NCBI GenBank assembly: GCA_963920525.1 | Contig: OY986439.1 | Coordinates: 46,722,982-46,786,981 of the forward strand | Direction: 5' to 3' | DNA: 64,000 bases | DNA from: Dichetophora obliterata | Lineage: Eukaryota > Arthropoda > Insecta > Diptera > Sciomyzidae | Part shown: in pieces, positions 32,249-42,880 of the stretch | Layout of the letters: each line of letters begins with the position of its first letter | Numbering within the stretch: the stretch's first letter is position 1 | The notes under the pieces: model-generated | Told to the model about the DNA's origin: nothing | Databases searched by the model: none | What the model saw: only the letters and a program-made list of their open reading frames with translations | Translations under genes and position numbers: made by a program

Positions 32249-33563
32249 AGAAAGCAGATAAAAGCAAGCTAGTTGTCAAAACCATCTCTTCACCTCGAGT
32301 TTCTTTATGTCCATGTTTCGCAGTTGCTTTTTGGTTAAACTTGTTTTTTGCAAATTGAACACTTTCTCGGCATTTTATAGTTTTATTTACACTGTTTTTG
32401 TGATATTCTCACTCAAATTAACACAAACGTAACACACGTGTCCGCACTATTTACAATTTGAAAACATAATATTCTTATTTGATATGACGTTTTTACGAAC
32501 TTCATCAAATAGGAATGGATTCAAATTAGGATTTTCAAATTAACAGCTCCCTGAAACTATGCAGTGAAAACTTCTTCCGCTGATTCATAGTGATCATTTC
32601 TGCAGGTGGTATACTTTTAACATAAATGTATTAAAAGCTTACCATTTCTTTTTCATTAAGTACATCTTAGACAAATCTTGCTCACAAAGCCTTAAGATTT
32701 ACTTAAATTTTTTTTTATATGCAAGTAATATGCAAGTAATATGCAAATAGTATGCAAACAATATGCAAAGTATATGCAAAAACTTTTAACTTGAAAAAGT
32801 CTAAAATTTAAGTTTTTATTGTAATCAAAGCAATTTTAAGGTATTTTTTTAATATTTAACAAGACTTCCATTATTTTTCCTTTATTCGTTTGTTTTTAAA
32901 GAGTGAGTGTAAAAATATCAATTAACTTTTTTAGAAATATAGACTGAACCAGCAGGCCACAGATAAACAACGAGGGAGTGAATGATTTTAAAAAGTTATA
33001 CACATTAACAAATGAGAGCAAAAACAAAAACAAATATTATTTAAAAAAGGTCCTTTGTTAAATTGTGATATTAATCAGTGGCTGATCTTTCGGTGACAAA
33101 ATTAAAAAATTATGTTGTATTTTATAACATTTTTTGATATTTTAATTCGTTTGTTTTCATATAATAATTCCATATTTTTAATTCTCATTGTGAAGAAAAA
33201 ATATTACAAAATAGAATTACAACAGTATTACAAAAGAAAAGAGTCAAATACTACTTACAAAATCTTAATTTGCATGCAATTTTAAACGGCATCTTTGTGA
33301 ACAAGTGGATAAGCTATAGCAAAAGTTGTATGCATTATATCTGTGCCGATGAGCAATAAGAGCTTAACCTTTTCAATACTGACAGAACACATGTGTCCCA
33401 TTGAGTGTTCTTATTTAATTAGAACGATATCATTTTCATATATTAAGGGTATTCAGTTCACTGCTGAAATTTCCGAAATGCTGTAATTTACGAAAACTTC
33501 ATTGCAATTGTTGTTGTTTTAGTTTCCGAAGATTGCTTAAATTTAATCACCTATTAAGTTGAT
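32249..33563. other. AT-rich spacer with one minisatellite
   Basis: No genes seen. It includes the short tandem repeat at 32,723-32,781 and a 31-bp end fragment of the MITE found at 7.4 kb (about 33,338-33,368). Confidence 0.4.
32723..32781. repeat. short minisatellite, TATGCAARTAA-like unit
   Basis: Six or so copies of an 10-12-bp unit containing ATATGCAA. Confidence 0.8.
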
Positions 33564-33894
33564 CAGTGTTGCCAGGTGCCTTTCAGCATTTTCCCCTATA
33601 TTGGCTTTTAAATCCCCCTAAAATTCCCCAAAAATTTTTTTTTCGAGAAACATACAAAAATTTTCGTAGTAACAGACAAACTGAAAAGTAGTGTGACTAC
33701 AATGCAAGCTTATGTTTATAAAGGGCTTAGCTGTTGGACATCTTTAGCAATGGCAGAAAGTTGATTCATAGTTCTCAATTGTCCATTGTGAAATTGACAT
33801 TCAAATTAAGTCTTACTTTTGAAAGGAGTCTTCGTCTCCTACTTTTTGATATATTTTTGGGCTTATCTTTTTTTCCCCATACTTTTTTTTTCTT

Positions 33895-34005
33895 AAAGAT
33901 TAAAGAACCCTTATACAAAGCACCTTATACAAACAACGTTTGGTCTTTGACCTGAAAGGAAATTAGTGCCCTAACCTCGGCAAGTATTTTCAGCCCTCAG
34001 TTGCT
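33895..34005. repeat. shared fragment also found in the Tc1 transposase at 1.6-1.8 kb
   Basis: It shares CCTTATACAAACAA, TTTGACCTGAAAGGAAA and a GGCAAG-ATTT-CAGCCC string with 1617-1815, but lacks the middle ~100 bp. Confidence 0.6.
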
Positions 34006-34103
34006 CCTGTCATGTAATTCAACATTTTCCACAATTTAGTTGTGGATTTTTTGTTTCAATAATTCTTAAATGTTGTAAAGAACAAAGAAAGCGAAAAGAG
34101 CCA

Positions 34104-34176
34104 TGCCTGAACCCGGATTCGAACTGGGAACCTCTGAGTTGATAGTCTATCGCACTCTTCACTAGACTACAAAGGC
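34104..34176 (-). tRNA. tRNA-like sequence, degenerate (pseudogene or SINE head)
   Basis: 73 nt, tRNA-sized. The minus strand opens with GCCTTTG and closes with CAGGCA; four acceptor pairs form and the rest are mismatched. An A-box (TAGTCTAGTG) and a near-perfect B-box (AGTTCGAATCC) are correctly spaced, and the T arm forms a 5-bp stem with one mismatch. I cannot fold a proper anticodon stem, so no amino acid is assigned. It sits inside a hAT element, which favours a pseudogene or SINE-like remnant. Confidence 0.4.
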
Positions 34177-34440
34177 CGATTTGCTTAGTTTTTAGTTTTT
34201 ACACAAAATCAATCAATTGCAAGTAAAGTGCGAAGCAAATTCAAAGTGAAGTAGAAAATGAATGGCAATTAATTTTAAGTGCTGCCAATTCAGCTGTTTT
34301 TATAAATTATTGCTGAAATAACCAACAAGTCAAATATCTTCTTTTCTAAAATTTGTACACTATTTTAAGGAAAAGTAAGAAAACTTTATTTCCAATGGTA
34401 AAATTTTCAAGTACCCCTAAAAACCCATAATACACATTAA

Positions 34441-35479
34441 TGGCCTTATTTTTTATGCCTAACGAAGCACTCAACAATCGAATGCTATGCGAACGATGCT
34501 GTAAGCAAATGGAAATTTGTATCCATAACGAAGCTACTCGATAACTCTTACGACATGCTTACGTTTCTTATGTATTAATTCAAACTGTTATACAGAAGCA
34601 GTTGTCAAATGCGGCAAAGCCGGATCAAACATTTCAGAAGTTTTCTGTTTTTGTCTATTTAATTTAAAGATTTTTTAAGAATTTTGCTTCGTTTATTGTT
34701 TGCTGGCAACGCCGTTGTTTGGTTTATTTATGTGAACAGCTGTTTTGTTTTTATTCAATCAATTTATTTTCAACAATAAAGTAATTTGCTTATTTGTTTT
34801 CATTGTGATTGTGTTTTAAATAAACTATAACTATTGAGCAAGTGTTCAATAATAAAGTGACATTGAAGTGTTAAGTGTTTAAAAAAAATGTATGCAGCTT
34901 TAGCATTTTTTGATTTTGAGCAGGCTGGTGAACGCGAATTGAGGGTGCACAGGCGCAGGATGCGAGATTTTTTACGACTTTTTTTGCAGAACTATCCATT
35001 TTTTGAACAATCTAATTCAACGAACACAACACAACGATAGCATTTGAGTATTCGTGCGATTTTGACGTTTGAATTCGCCATTTCATTGATCGTTAGGGAT
35101 GCAAACTGCACAAATGTTACTCTGTTACGGCGTCGTTTGCCAGTTCAACAGCTGTTATCTGTTCGAATTGCAAATTTCAAAACCACTAACGAACAATGTT
35201 TTGCATGAAACGAGTGTTCGGATAGGCATACAAAATAAGGGCATAAATTCAACGAACACAACACAACACAACGATAGCATTTGAGTATCGTGTGATTTTG
35301 ACGTTTGAATTCGCCATTTCATTGATCGTTAGGGATGCAAACTGCACAAATGTTACTCTGTTACGGCGTCGTTCGCCAGTTCAACAGCTGTTATCTGTTC
35401 GAATTGCAAATTTCAAAACCACTAACAAACAGTGTTTTGAACGAAACGAGTGTTCGGATAGGCACACAAAATAAAGGCA
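34441..35479. mobile_element. PIF/Harbinger-derived element nested in the hAT (1039 bp)
   Basis: The left end TGGCCTTATTTTTTATGCC and the right end reversed TGCCTTTATTTTGTGTGCC match, with TAA on both sides (34,438-34,440, 35,480-35,482). It includes a short open frame starting at 34,888 and a 232-bp tandem duplication of its right end. Confidence 0.8.
34888..35040 (+). pseudogene. short ORF, possible N-terminus of a Harbinger-type transposase
   Basis: From an ATG preceded by AAAAAAA the frame gives 50 residues beginning MYAALAFFDFEQAGERELRV and continuing with HRRRMRD, FLRLFL. The acidic-then-arginine-rich start is like N-termini of Harbinger/HARBI1-type transposases, but the frame then runs into the duplicated terminal repeat and stops. 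The assignment rests mainly on position inside a Harbinger-type element. Confidence 0.35.
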
Positions 35480-35485
35480 TAAATC
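35014..35485. repeat. tandem duplication, 232-bp unit, two copies
   Basis: AATTCAACGAACACAACACA begins units at 35,014 and 35,246; they are about 95% alike and each ends with the Harbinger terminal sequence GGCATACAAAATAAGGGCAT or a close variant. Confidence 0.9.
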
Positions 35486-36147
35486 TCCCTAAAAACACCC
35501 CTAAAGATTCATTGCTCCTAAAATCCCTCAACACAGTTAAAAAATTTTTAAATCTAGGGGGAAATCCCCTAGCCAGGCAACACTGAAGTTGATGAAAAAT
35601 AATCGTCGAGAATTTGTGAAGAAAAGATGTGTTAAGATAAGAAGAAGAGCATTCTGTCAAATCTCTCCTAATAGCTGTTGTAATGTATGCGAACAAAATC
35701 AATAGTATCATTTATTCTATTGAAGCCGATCATATAATTAAGTTTTGCTAATTTTTTGGCAATATTTTTCTATTAAAAAGCAGAAAGCACAAGTTTTTTA
35801 ACATAATTATTTGTTTTGGTAATGAGCCCATCAACGAAATGAAGCAATGGAGATCTTAAGCTTGAAAGATTCATGTGAAAAAAACGAAACATTACCAACG
35901 GTCGCTCACTTCAACTCGTCGGAAATTTCCGATTTCTGAAATTTCAGTAATTATTATATATTTTCATTCCGTCATTTTTTGCATGCCATGCGATTATTTA
36001 CGCATAATTTAATTCCGTTATTCGTAGTTGGTACCAAAAAGGTGACGTTATTTTCCTTCCTTTTTGTCTCGATATTATGTTTTATTAAGTAAGCACCATC
36101 AAATATGAATCGTTTTTAAAACTTACTTTTCAATTATTCAATATTTT

Positions 36148-36702
36148 AATTTTTAATCGAATTGTGATTTACGTGCTCACGTGGTTTCCTGATTTGAAAT
36201 TAGACTGAACTCACACTATCACCTGGATTGGTGTGCCAGAGTATATCTCTTTTCCACACAAGTTTATGCCTGCGTTGGCCCAAATGCATATCCAACTAAT
36301 TGGGATTTTGATATGGCGGATATGAGACTTATCTCATTTCCACGTAGGTCCTTGGGTTGGACAATGGCCGCAAACCAGTTAAAATGAGTTTAGTGTTTTG
36401 GATTGTTTTTGAAATCAGGATTGTATTTCGAGTACCTTAAATTGTTAATCACTATAATTGAATTTATGTTGCTTATTAATATAGAATTAAATATACTTAA
36501 ATACGCGTTTGTTATATATTAAATTTTTAAATTCCGCTGAAAAGCCAATTAATGTGCTTAGTGGAAAATACTAATTGCCAATAGGGGGTATGTTTAGTAC
36601 GTAGGTGCATTCTGTCTGTCCCGGCTGATCCGGGCAGGATCTGCCGGTAAATCGTGCATGCGTATAGGTCTGGTATACGTATCTTTGGAAGATTCATACC
36701 TC
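36148..36702 (+). repeat. ~540-bp dispersed repeat, copy 2
   Basis: Near-match of 11,914-12,454 in the same orientation, with a small insertion after GATTGTTTTT and without the 3' poly(A). Confidence 0.75.
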
Positions 36703-36719
36703 TTACATTTGTTATCGCC

Positions 36720-39700
36720 ATGCCTAAAATTAATCAGTTAAACCTTTTCATAAATCCTATTTGCTTAATTTGTCGGGTTTCACTGTAGGATACTTTTATA
36801 TTTTATCCTAAATAACAGACTTATACCAAATTATTTTTAAAACAACAATTTTATGTGCTGTAAGCTACTTAATTAAATAGTTAATAAAAAAAATCCACCC
36901 TAATTTCTTGCAGTGTAACATACACAGTTTTTTTTAAACACTTTGCAGTCGGCAGACATCGTGCAGACATCTTCGTTATTGTCGCAACAGTGACACCGGC
37001 AAAAGAGCTCGAATAAAAACAGGCAATATTTCCAGCACGGCAATAAAACGAAGAACCAAGTAAGCCCCGTTAGCAAACCAGCAGCATCCGGCAACCGCCA
37101 TATTGCCATAATTTTCAGGCAGCAAATTTTTTTCTTTATTTTACTGTACGTGTTGCAAATTGCAATGTAATGCCACTTATTCTGAAAACTTATTCTTGGC
37201 CAAAAGAAACAAGAAAATATGTCTGTAAGAACAGCTGACTTTATTCATGGAGTTAGAGAAGAGGAAGAAGACGAAGAAGGCAAAGACCAATGGAAAGCAA
37301 CCATAAGCAGAACGCTGGATAACACAGAAACCATAAACTTATATCAAACACTAACTTAAAAATGGTAGCATGGTATGCAACCTACAATAAAAACAACAGA
37401 AACAACAACAACAACAACAACAAAACAACAACAACATCAACAGCAAGACCTACAACAACTTAAAATTAAACATTGAAACTAAACAAGAAAGTCAAAAAGT
37501 AACAAGAAGAAATAATAAGCAAAAACAACTACAACAACTGATTGCCACTCAACCAGCCTGACAAGGACGAATGTCCTTTGATATAATAAAAACTAAAATC
37601 ATAATAAAAATGAAAATAAATGCAACGAATATGAAGCAAAGAAGTGATATAAATGAAAAAAAAATACAATAACGAATATGCCATAATAGGCGGCAAAAGG
37701 GCATAGAAAGAGGGCACGCAAAAGATGGCAAGTAAGAGTCAGGAAGTAATGTGAAAATTGGGGAACATTGCAAATTTTCATGCTTGTCACTTTAAGTGCA
37801 TTTTATTGTTAGTTGTGATTGTTCTATTAAGGAAAAGTCATAGTACCTAACAACAACTAAAGAAAACTGAAAAAAAACTGCAATATATTGTTGCATGAAT
37901 ACATGACTAAAGTGTTAAAGCTCTAAAATCTTAGGTTTATGAATATTTCTCAGATATGAAGACAGTTCTGTTGTGATAAGCACAAAACTAAATTTATTTG
38001 TAAAAGGGCCAGCATGAAAAACCGCCTTAAAAATATACATGGAAAATAGCCCAAATGAAAAATGACCCAAAAATTTTATACAAAAATAAAAAAAAATTAA
38101 ATTAAATTTCAATCAAAATACGGCTTTAATAATTTTGTGAAAATTACCCAAAATAACGAAATATCCTTCTAAAAATGTTGGAAAAATAACAGCAAAATAA
38201 AAAATGCAAACAAAAAGAATAAAGCAAATTGTTTTTCAATTCCAAATATTGATGTTAGCTTTTTTCAAATCTAAAATTTTTTTACTCAAACTATTGTTTT
38301 TTGTTTTTTCATAAGTAGATTAAATTCTGAAAGTTAGGGAAATCGGAAAGCAAAATCGGGGGTGGTCAAAACTTTTGGTCTCCAAAAGTAAGGAAAATAT
38401 AGCTGAAAATGGGTCTAAAAGTGACTAAACTTCAATCGCAAATATCTCGAGATTTTTTTCTGATTGGGGAAAACTGAGTATGCCACTAAATTCTACGACC
38501 AAAAAATAAGTTTACGTGTCTCGGCATTCTCCTGTGTCTTTTTGACGTCCCTACAGTGTAATTGATTATTTTCAAAATATACGTATGGCGTTTGCAACAT
38601 TTAGCTAATACGATAAAAAAGTCATAGAAAACAAAATAAACAAATAAATAATGTGTAAAAATAATTCAATTGGCTCAAATCGTAGCATAAAAGCAAATAT
38701 TTTAGCCAAATTAAATTGTCAAGAATATTGAGCACGCACACTGTGACATTGCGGTATTTCGGAGCTATGTTTGGTTGTGTGTGTTCGTGTGTTTGTGTTG
38801 CACGCATCAAATGCCTCTTTGATGCTTAATCGCGTGAAAAGTAAGAGTCGCGACGCGTTAAATCAGCTCAAGAAAAGCGAACAAATCAATTTGGTATCTG
38901 TGCAAAATACAAAAAAAAAAAAAAACAAAACAAAACAGAAAAGAAAAGGAAGCGCATAAAATTGAGATATAAAAATACAAGTAAATATAAACAACACTAT
39001 ATACAAACACTTGCACACGAACCCAAGTAAGTTGACTGACAAAAAACACGTTCGACAGTCGGCATGATGCAAAGTCAAGCATTGGAAAATAATCTGGCAA
39101 CGCAACAGAATATCAAGGATCTGGTATGGTGTCCTCAAAAGCTCGAGACGTGCGACTGCTGGCAAGTCATTTGAGTGTAAGTAATACACATGCAGGCGCA
39201 CAAGCACACTCACACACTCAAACACACGAATATATAGCGGCTGGTTGACTTTATTTTATTTCCAGCTTTAAGCCTTATTTTCAGGTATCAACGCTGCATT
39301 AAGCCAGGCAGATGTATAATTTTTTTTTGCTCATGGAGTTATTGCTACAGCTTAAGTTGTTGTTACAGTTGTTTTCTGTTGTTGTTTTTGTCACTTGGAT
39401 AAGCTCAAATTAACTCTCAACGTTCAAAGCTCAAAAATTGAATTGTTTGTTTGCATGGCTGTTAATATGCATAAGGGTTTGTATGTATGTGTGTTTATGT
39501 GTGCGTTTTGCGTGTATTTTTATCTTGGAGTTTAATGTGTATTTCATCGAAGTTTAAGCATATTAAGATGTTCTTCAACGGTCTTCTCTTGTTGTAAGCT
39601 TTAATATTTTTTTGTCGAATTTTAAATATATTTTGTACAACGCCTTATTTGCGCTTTAAACTTTAACTTAAAGCTTGTAAGCTTCTTAATATTTTATTGT

Positions 39701-40508
39701 CTGTTAACATTTATACGGTTTTTTTTTTGTATATCTGAACACTAGAAATGTCAGCCATAAGCTACTTACACTTCTTAACAAGGCGAAAATATAAAAACAC
39801 AAGTCACAAAATTATGTTTTTTCCCTCGTTTCCCTAGAAAAGTTTTGAAATTTTTTTGCCTGTTATTTGTATTTCCAAACAGTAAAAGCTGCCAACAACA
39901 AAATCAACAGCAACAACAATCATTGTATAAATAAAAATATTAACAACATTAAGTATATTACTTTGGCGGTTTTATCATGAATATCATCACATTGCTGATG
40001 TTGTAGGTTTTTGTGGTTGTTGGCTTTTTTTCTTTTATTAGGTGTTATTTTAACTTTAAAAGCTTTTTTTGGTTGTTGTTTGCGTGTATGTGTCCTTGGG
40101 TGAGGTCCATGTTCGTTGGTTTTGTATAATTTACTATGTATATTTTATGCTGTTTCTTTTTAAAGATGCGTGTGAACTTTTACAATGTCCCGTATGGACC
40201 TTTTAAGACTTATTGTAATTACTGAGCAAATGAAATGCGATGCTCAGTGTTTAATTGTTTTTGCGGCACATTCAACTTATTGCAACTTTACTTAAAACTG
40301 TAAAAAGCTCCGAAGAGCTTTATGTTAAGTTACCTTTTTACAATCCATACATTCTAATAAATGTGGACGGACTCATTATTTTTTCTTCCTTGAATAATTG
40401 ATTTTTCAAGTCTAAGTTAAATTCTTAGGTTGATTTTATTTTTACTTAAATTAAGTAAACGTAATTCGATTTTATATCAAAGTTTCATTCTGACGTATGG
40501 GCTCTCTC
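36720..40508. other. spacer; possible host noncoding exon/intron sequence
   Basis: Base composition at 36,900-37,560 and 38,720-39,230 is less AT-rich than around. There is a (CAA)n region at 37,388-37,445, a small open frame at 37,219-37,359 (MSVRTADFIHGVREEEEDEE onward, 46 residues) and a GTAAGTAA splice-donor-like string at 39,179. A minus-strand Cys-rich open stretch at 36,900-37,109 has no recognised family. These fit untranslated exons or introns of a host gene whose coding part is elsewhere, but nothing is proven. Confidence 0.3.
37388..37445. repeat. (CAA)n tract
   Basis: Interrupted CAA/ACA repeat of about 60 bp. Confidence 0.85.
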
Positions 40509-40512
40509 TTAT

Positions 40513-42876
40513 GATGAATTGCATGTAAAAATCGAGATGCATTGAACCCGACCACCTCAGATATCGATGAAATTTTGTTCATAGCTAAATTTGATTAATA
40601 CAAACAAACTCTCATTTTTAGAAATGACTGCTTTGCGATTTTTTGGGCGTGGCACAGTGGGAAAGTTTTCGAAAAAACGCGAAAATGGTCAAAAAGAGCC
40701 CCATTCAAACTACAATAACTCAGAATCGGCTGAACCGATTTCCGTGATCTTGGTATCATTAAAAAGATATTTTAACATGATTTATGACACGTTTTATGAC
40801 ACAAAAAAAAATTACACTGTAAAAACTTTATAAAAAAAAAAGAAAATTTTAACTAACGAAAAATCCAAAAAGATCAAGGGTTTTTTTTACAGTGTATTAC
40901 TTTTTTAGAAAGGTTTATCCTTCACCTATACCATATCAAAAAATAAAAATGGGTTCTTTTTTAGTTTTTTTATATAATTTTTTAAGTAGTGTCACTTCTA
41001 GTAATTGCCCTTATATTTTGCATTTACAGGTAAAATAAATAAACATAGTCCTAGGAAAATTAGGAATATGTTTTAACCCCAATTTTTTAAGTAGTGTCAC
41101 TTCTAGTAATACGTACCGAAAGTTTTCGAAATAATTCGAATAACAGCGAAAATATCAGGTCACATTCTTACACATTTACAAAATAGTTCAACAATTATAA
41201 CATTTTTTAAATGTTTACAAATAAAAAACCATCAACAATTGTTTATATTATTTGCCATGTTTTTATTAACTTGTGTTTTATTTTATTAACATTTTTTTTA
41301 AGTTAATTATTTGTAAGAAATTTTGCGCTGCTCAAATTTGGCACAGTCAGGATATCTGCGCACATGTACAAAAGTTTCATTTATCGGAATGAATGAATGA
41401 AAGCCTTGAGTTCCTGTTATAGTTTGAGCTTCTTTATATCTTGAAAATAGCTTTTCTTTAACGTTGTTGTATTCGTCAGAGTTTCGGTTGGTAAACTACG
41501 TGTGCTCATTTTTAAAAGATTGATATCTGCAATCGTAAGATATATCATCCCCAAAACGATCTTTAATTTCTGCGTGACTCATATTGATTGGTAAGAGAGA
41601 TAAAAGTTTTTGCTTTTCCAAAAGATTTGAGCTGTTCTCTATTTGATATTTGATGTTTTGCAAAATTTCTTCGTAAATGGCTTTGACGTTTTCAAGTTGC
41701 GCTGACAAATCAGACAATGGATCAGCTCCAAGTGTATCTGCTACATTTTCCAAAATTTGTAGTGATTATCTATCTCGTTTGATATATTTCCTCTTAAGAG
41801 GCGACATTTGGTTCGGTTGATGAGGAATAATATGATCATTTATATTTTCAATGAGTTCGTTGCTTTCGATGTTTGCATTACGGCTGGTACAAGTTGGAAG
41901 TTCATTCAATTCTTCGCTAATTTCATCGCTGGGCGTTGTTGGTAAATAATTTGAGACTTCATTCTGCTCCACGTTGGATTCATTACGACTGCGCGCTTTT
42001 CTCAGTGTATTCCGGCAAGTTTCGCAAATACGGCTACAATGAATGCTGGCGACAGCTGGAAAATATTTAATTATATTTGCAGCCTCGTTTTCACTTATTT
42101 TACGAAGCGAAGCGCAACACTTATTAGATATTTTTATGCATCTGTACTTATTGTTTGAATTCATACTCACTCAAACTTTTAAAATATACGCGTAAAAATT
42201 GTAATGGGATATCTTGGTTTCTCGAAACTGTTTATTATTATGAATTTCGGTACGTTCATCAGGTGCATTTATATAGCAATTTTTAAGGCAAGCAAGAATT
42301 TTTTGGGGTTAAAACATATTCATAATTTTCCTGGGACAATGTTTATTTATTTTACCTGTAAATATAAAATATAAGGGCAACTACTAGAAGTGACACTACT
42401 TAAAAAATTATATAAAAAAACTAGAAAAGAACCCATTTTTATTTTTTGATATGGTATTGGTGAAGGATAAACCTTTCTAAAAAAGTAATACACTGTAAAA
42501 AAACCCTTGATCTTTTTGGATTTTTCGTTAGTTAAAATTTTCTATTTTTTATAAATTTTTTACAGTGTAATTTTTGTGTGTCATAAAACGTGTCATAAAG
42601 CCTGTTAAAATATCTTTTTAATGATACCAAGATCATGGAAATCGGTTCAGCCGATTCTGAGTTATTGTAGTTTAAATGGAGCTCTTTTTGACCATTTTCG
42701 CGTTTTTTTGAAAACTTTCCCACTGTGCCACGCCCAAAAAATCGCAAAACAGTAATTTTTAAAAATGAGAGTTTGTTTGTATTGATAAAATTTAGCTATG
42801 AACAAAATTTCATCGATATCTGAGGTGGTCGGGTTTAAAATTTGTGTTTTATCTCGATTTTTAAATGAAATTCATC
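40513..42876 (-). mobile_element. element with ~620-bp inverted repeats and a single gene; superfamily unassigned
   Basis: The two arms, about 40,513-41,135 and 42,246-42,876, are inverted copies of each other at high identity through many strings, e.g. AATCGGYTSAGCCGATT-type, CACTGTGCCACGCCC, TTTTTACAGTGTA and AGTAGTGTCACTTCTAGTA. The ends read GATGAATTGCATGTAAAAAT and, reversed, GATGAATTTCATTTAAAAAT. TTAT borders both sides (40,509-40,512, 42,877-42,880), suggesting a 4-bp target duplication. The core holds one decayed gene on the minus strand. A 35-bp string of the left arm (around AAGTAGTGTCACTTCTAG) is repeated 105 bp further in. TIR length and 4-bp duplication do not match Tc1, hAT or Harbinger; Chapaev-, CACTA- or Kolobok-like relatives are possible. 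Confidence 0.85.
41307..42164 (-). pseudogene. gene of the long-TIR element: Cys-containing protein of ~284 residues, two in-frame stops
   Basis: The ATG at 42,164 opens a single minus-strand frame of 286 codons ending at 41,307, interrupted only by a TAA (41,766) and a TAG (41,496); there is no frameshift. Residues 1-60 contain cysteines at 9, 16, 17, 43, 47 and 50 (CSRICETCRNTLRKA), which could bind metal. Residues 61-130 are acidic/Asn-rich and end in a basic LKRKYIKRD tail. The middle has a helical Leu/Gln-rich stretch (LGADPLSDLSAQLENVKAIY, LLEKQKLLSLLP). The C-terminus contains ITGTQGFHSFIPI and HVRRYPDCAKFEQ. I recognise no DDE catalytic triad. It may be the N-terminal subunit or a truncated transposase of an arthropod family. 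Function unknown. Confidence 0.7.
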
Positions 42877-42880
42877 TTAT

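Larger units (their letters stand above)
33564..35585. mobile_element. hAT element (2022 bp) with perfect 8-bp target duplication
   Basis: The ends CAGTGTTGCCAGGTGCC and, reversed, CAGTGTTGCCTGGC are flanked by AAGTTGAT on both sides (33,556-33,563, 35,586-35,593). Subterminal CCCCTA/AATCCCC strings occur near each end. It contains a Tc1-associated repeat fragment (33,895-34,005), a tRNA-like sequence (34,104-34,176) and a Harbinger derivative (34,441-35,479). No hAT transposase remains. Confidence 0.9.

Noticed and set aside
36900..37109. Cys-rich minus-strand open frame (70 codons)
   Set aside because: Looks like a toxin-type or zinc protein at first glance, but has no signal peptide, no regular Cys spacing and no supporting gene features.
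39040..39185. Coding exon ending at GTAAGTAA
   Set aside because: A short frame from the ATGATG near 39,063 hits a TGA just before the donor-like string, so it cannot read through.
37529..39225. Several Phe/Tyr/Leu-rich minus-strand open frames suggesting membrane proteins
   Set aside because: Poly(A)/poly(T)-rich DNA translates this way; frames overlap each other.
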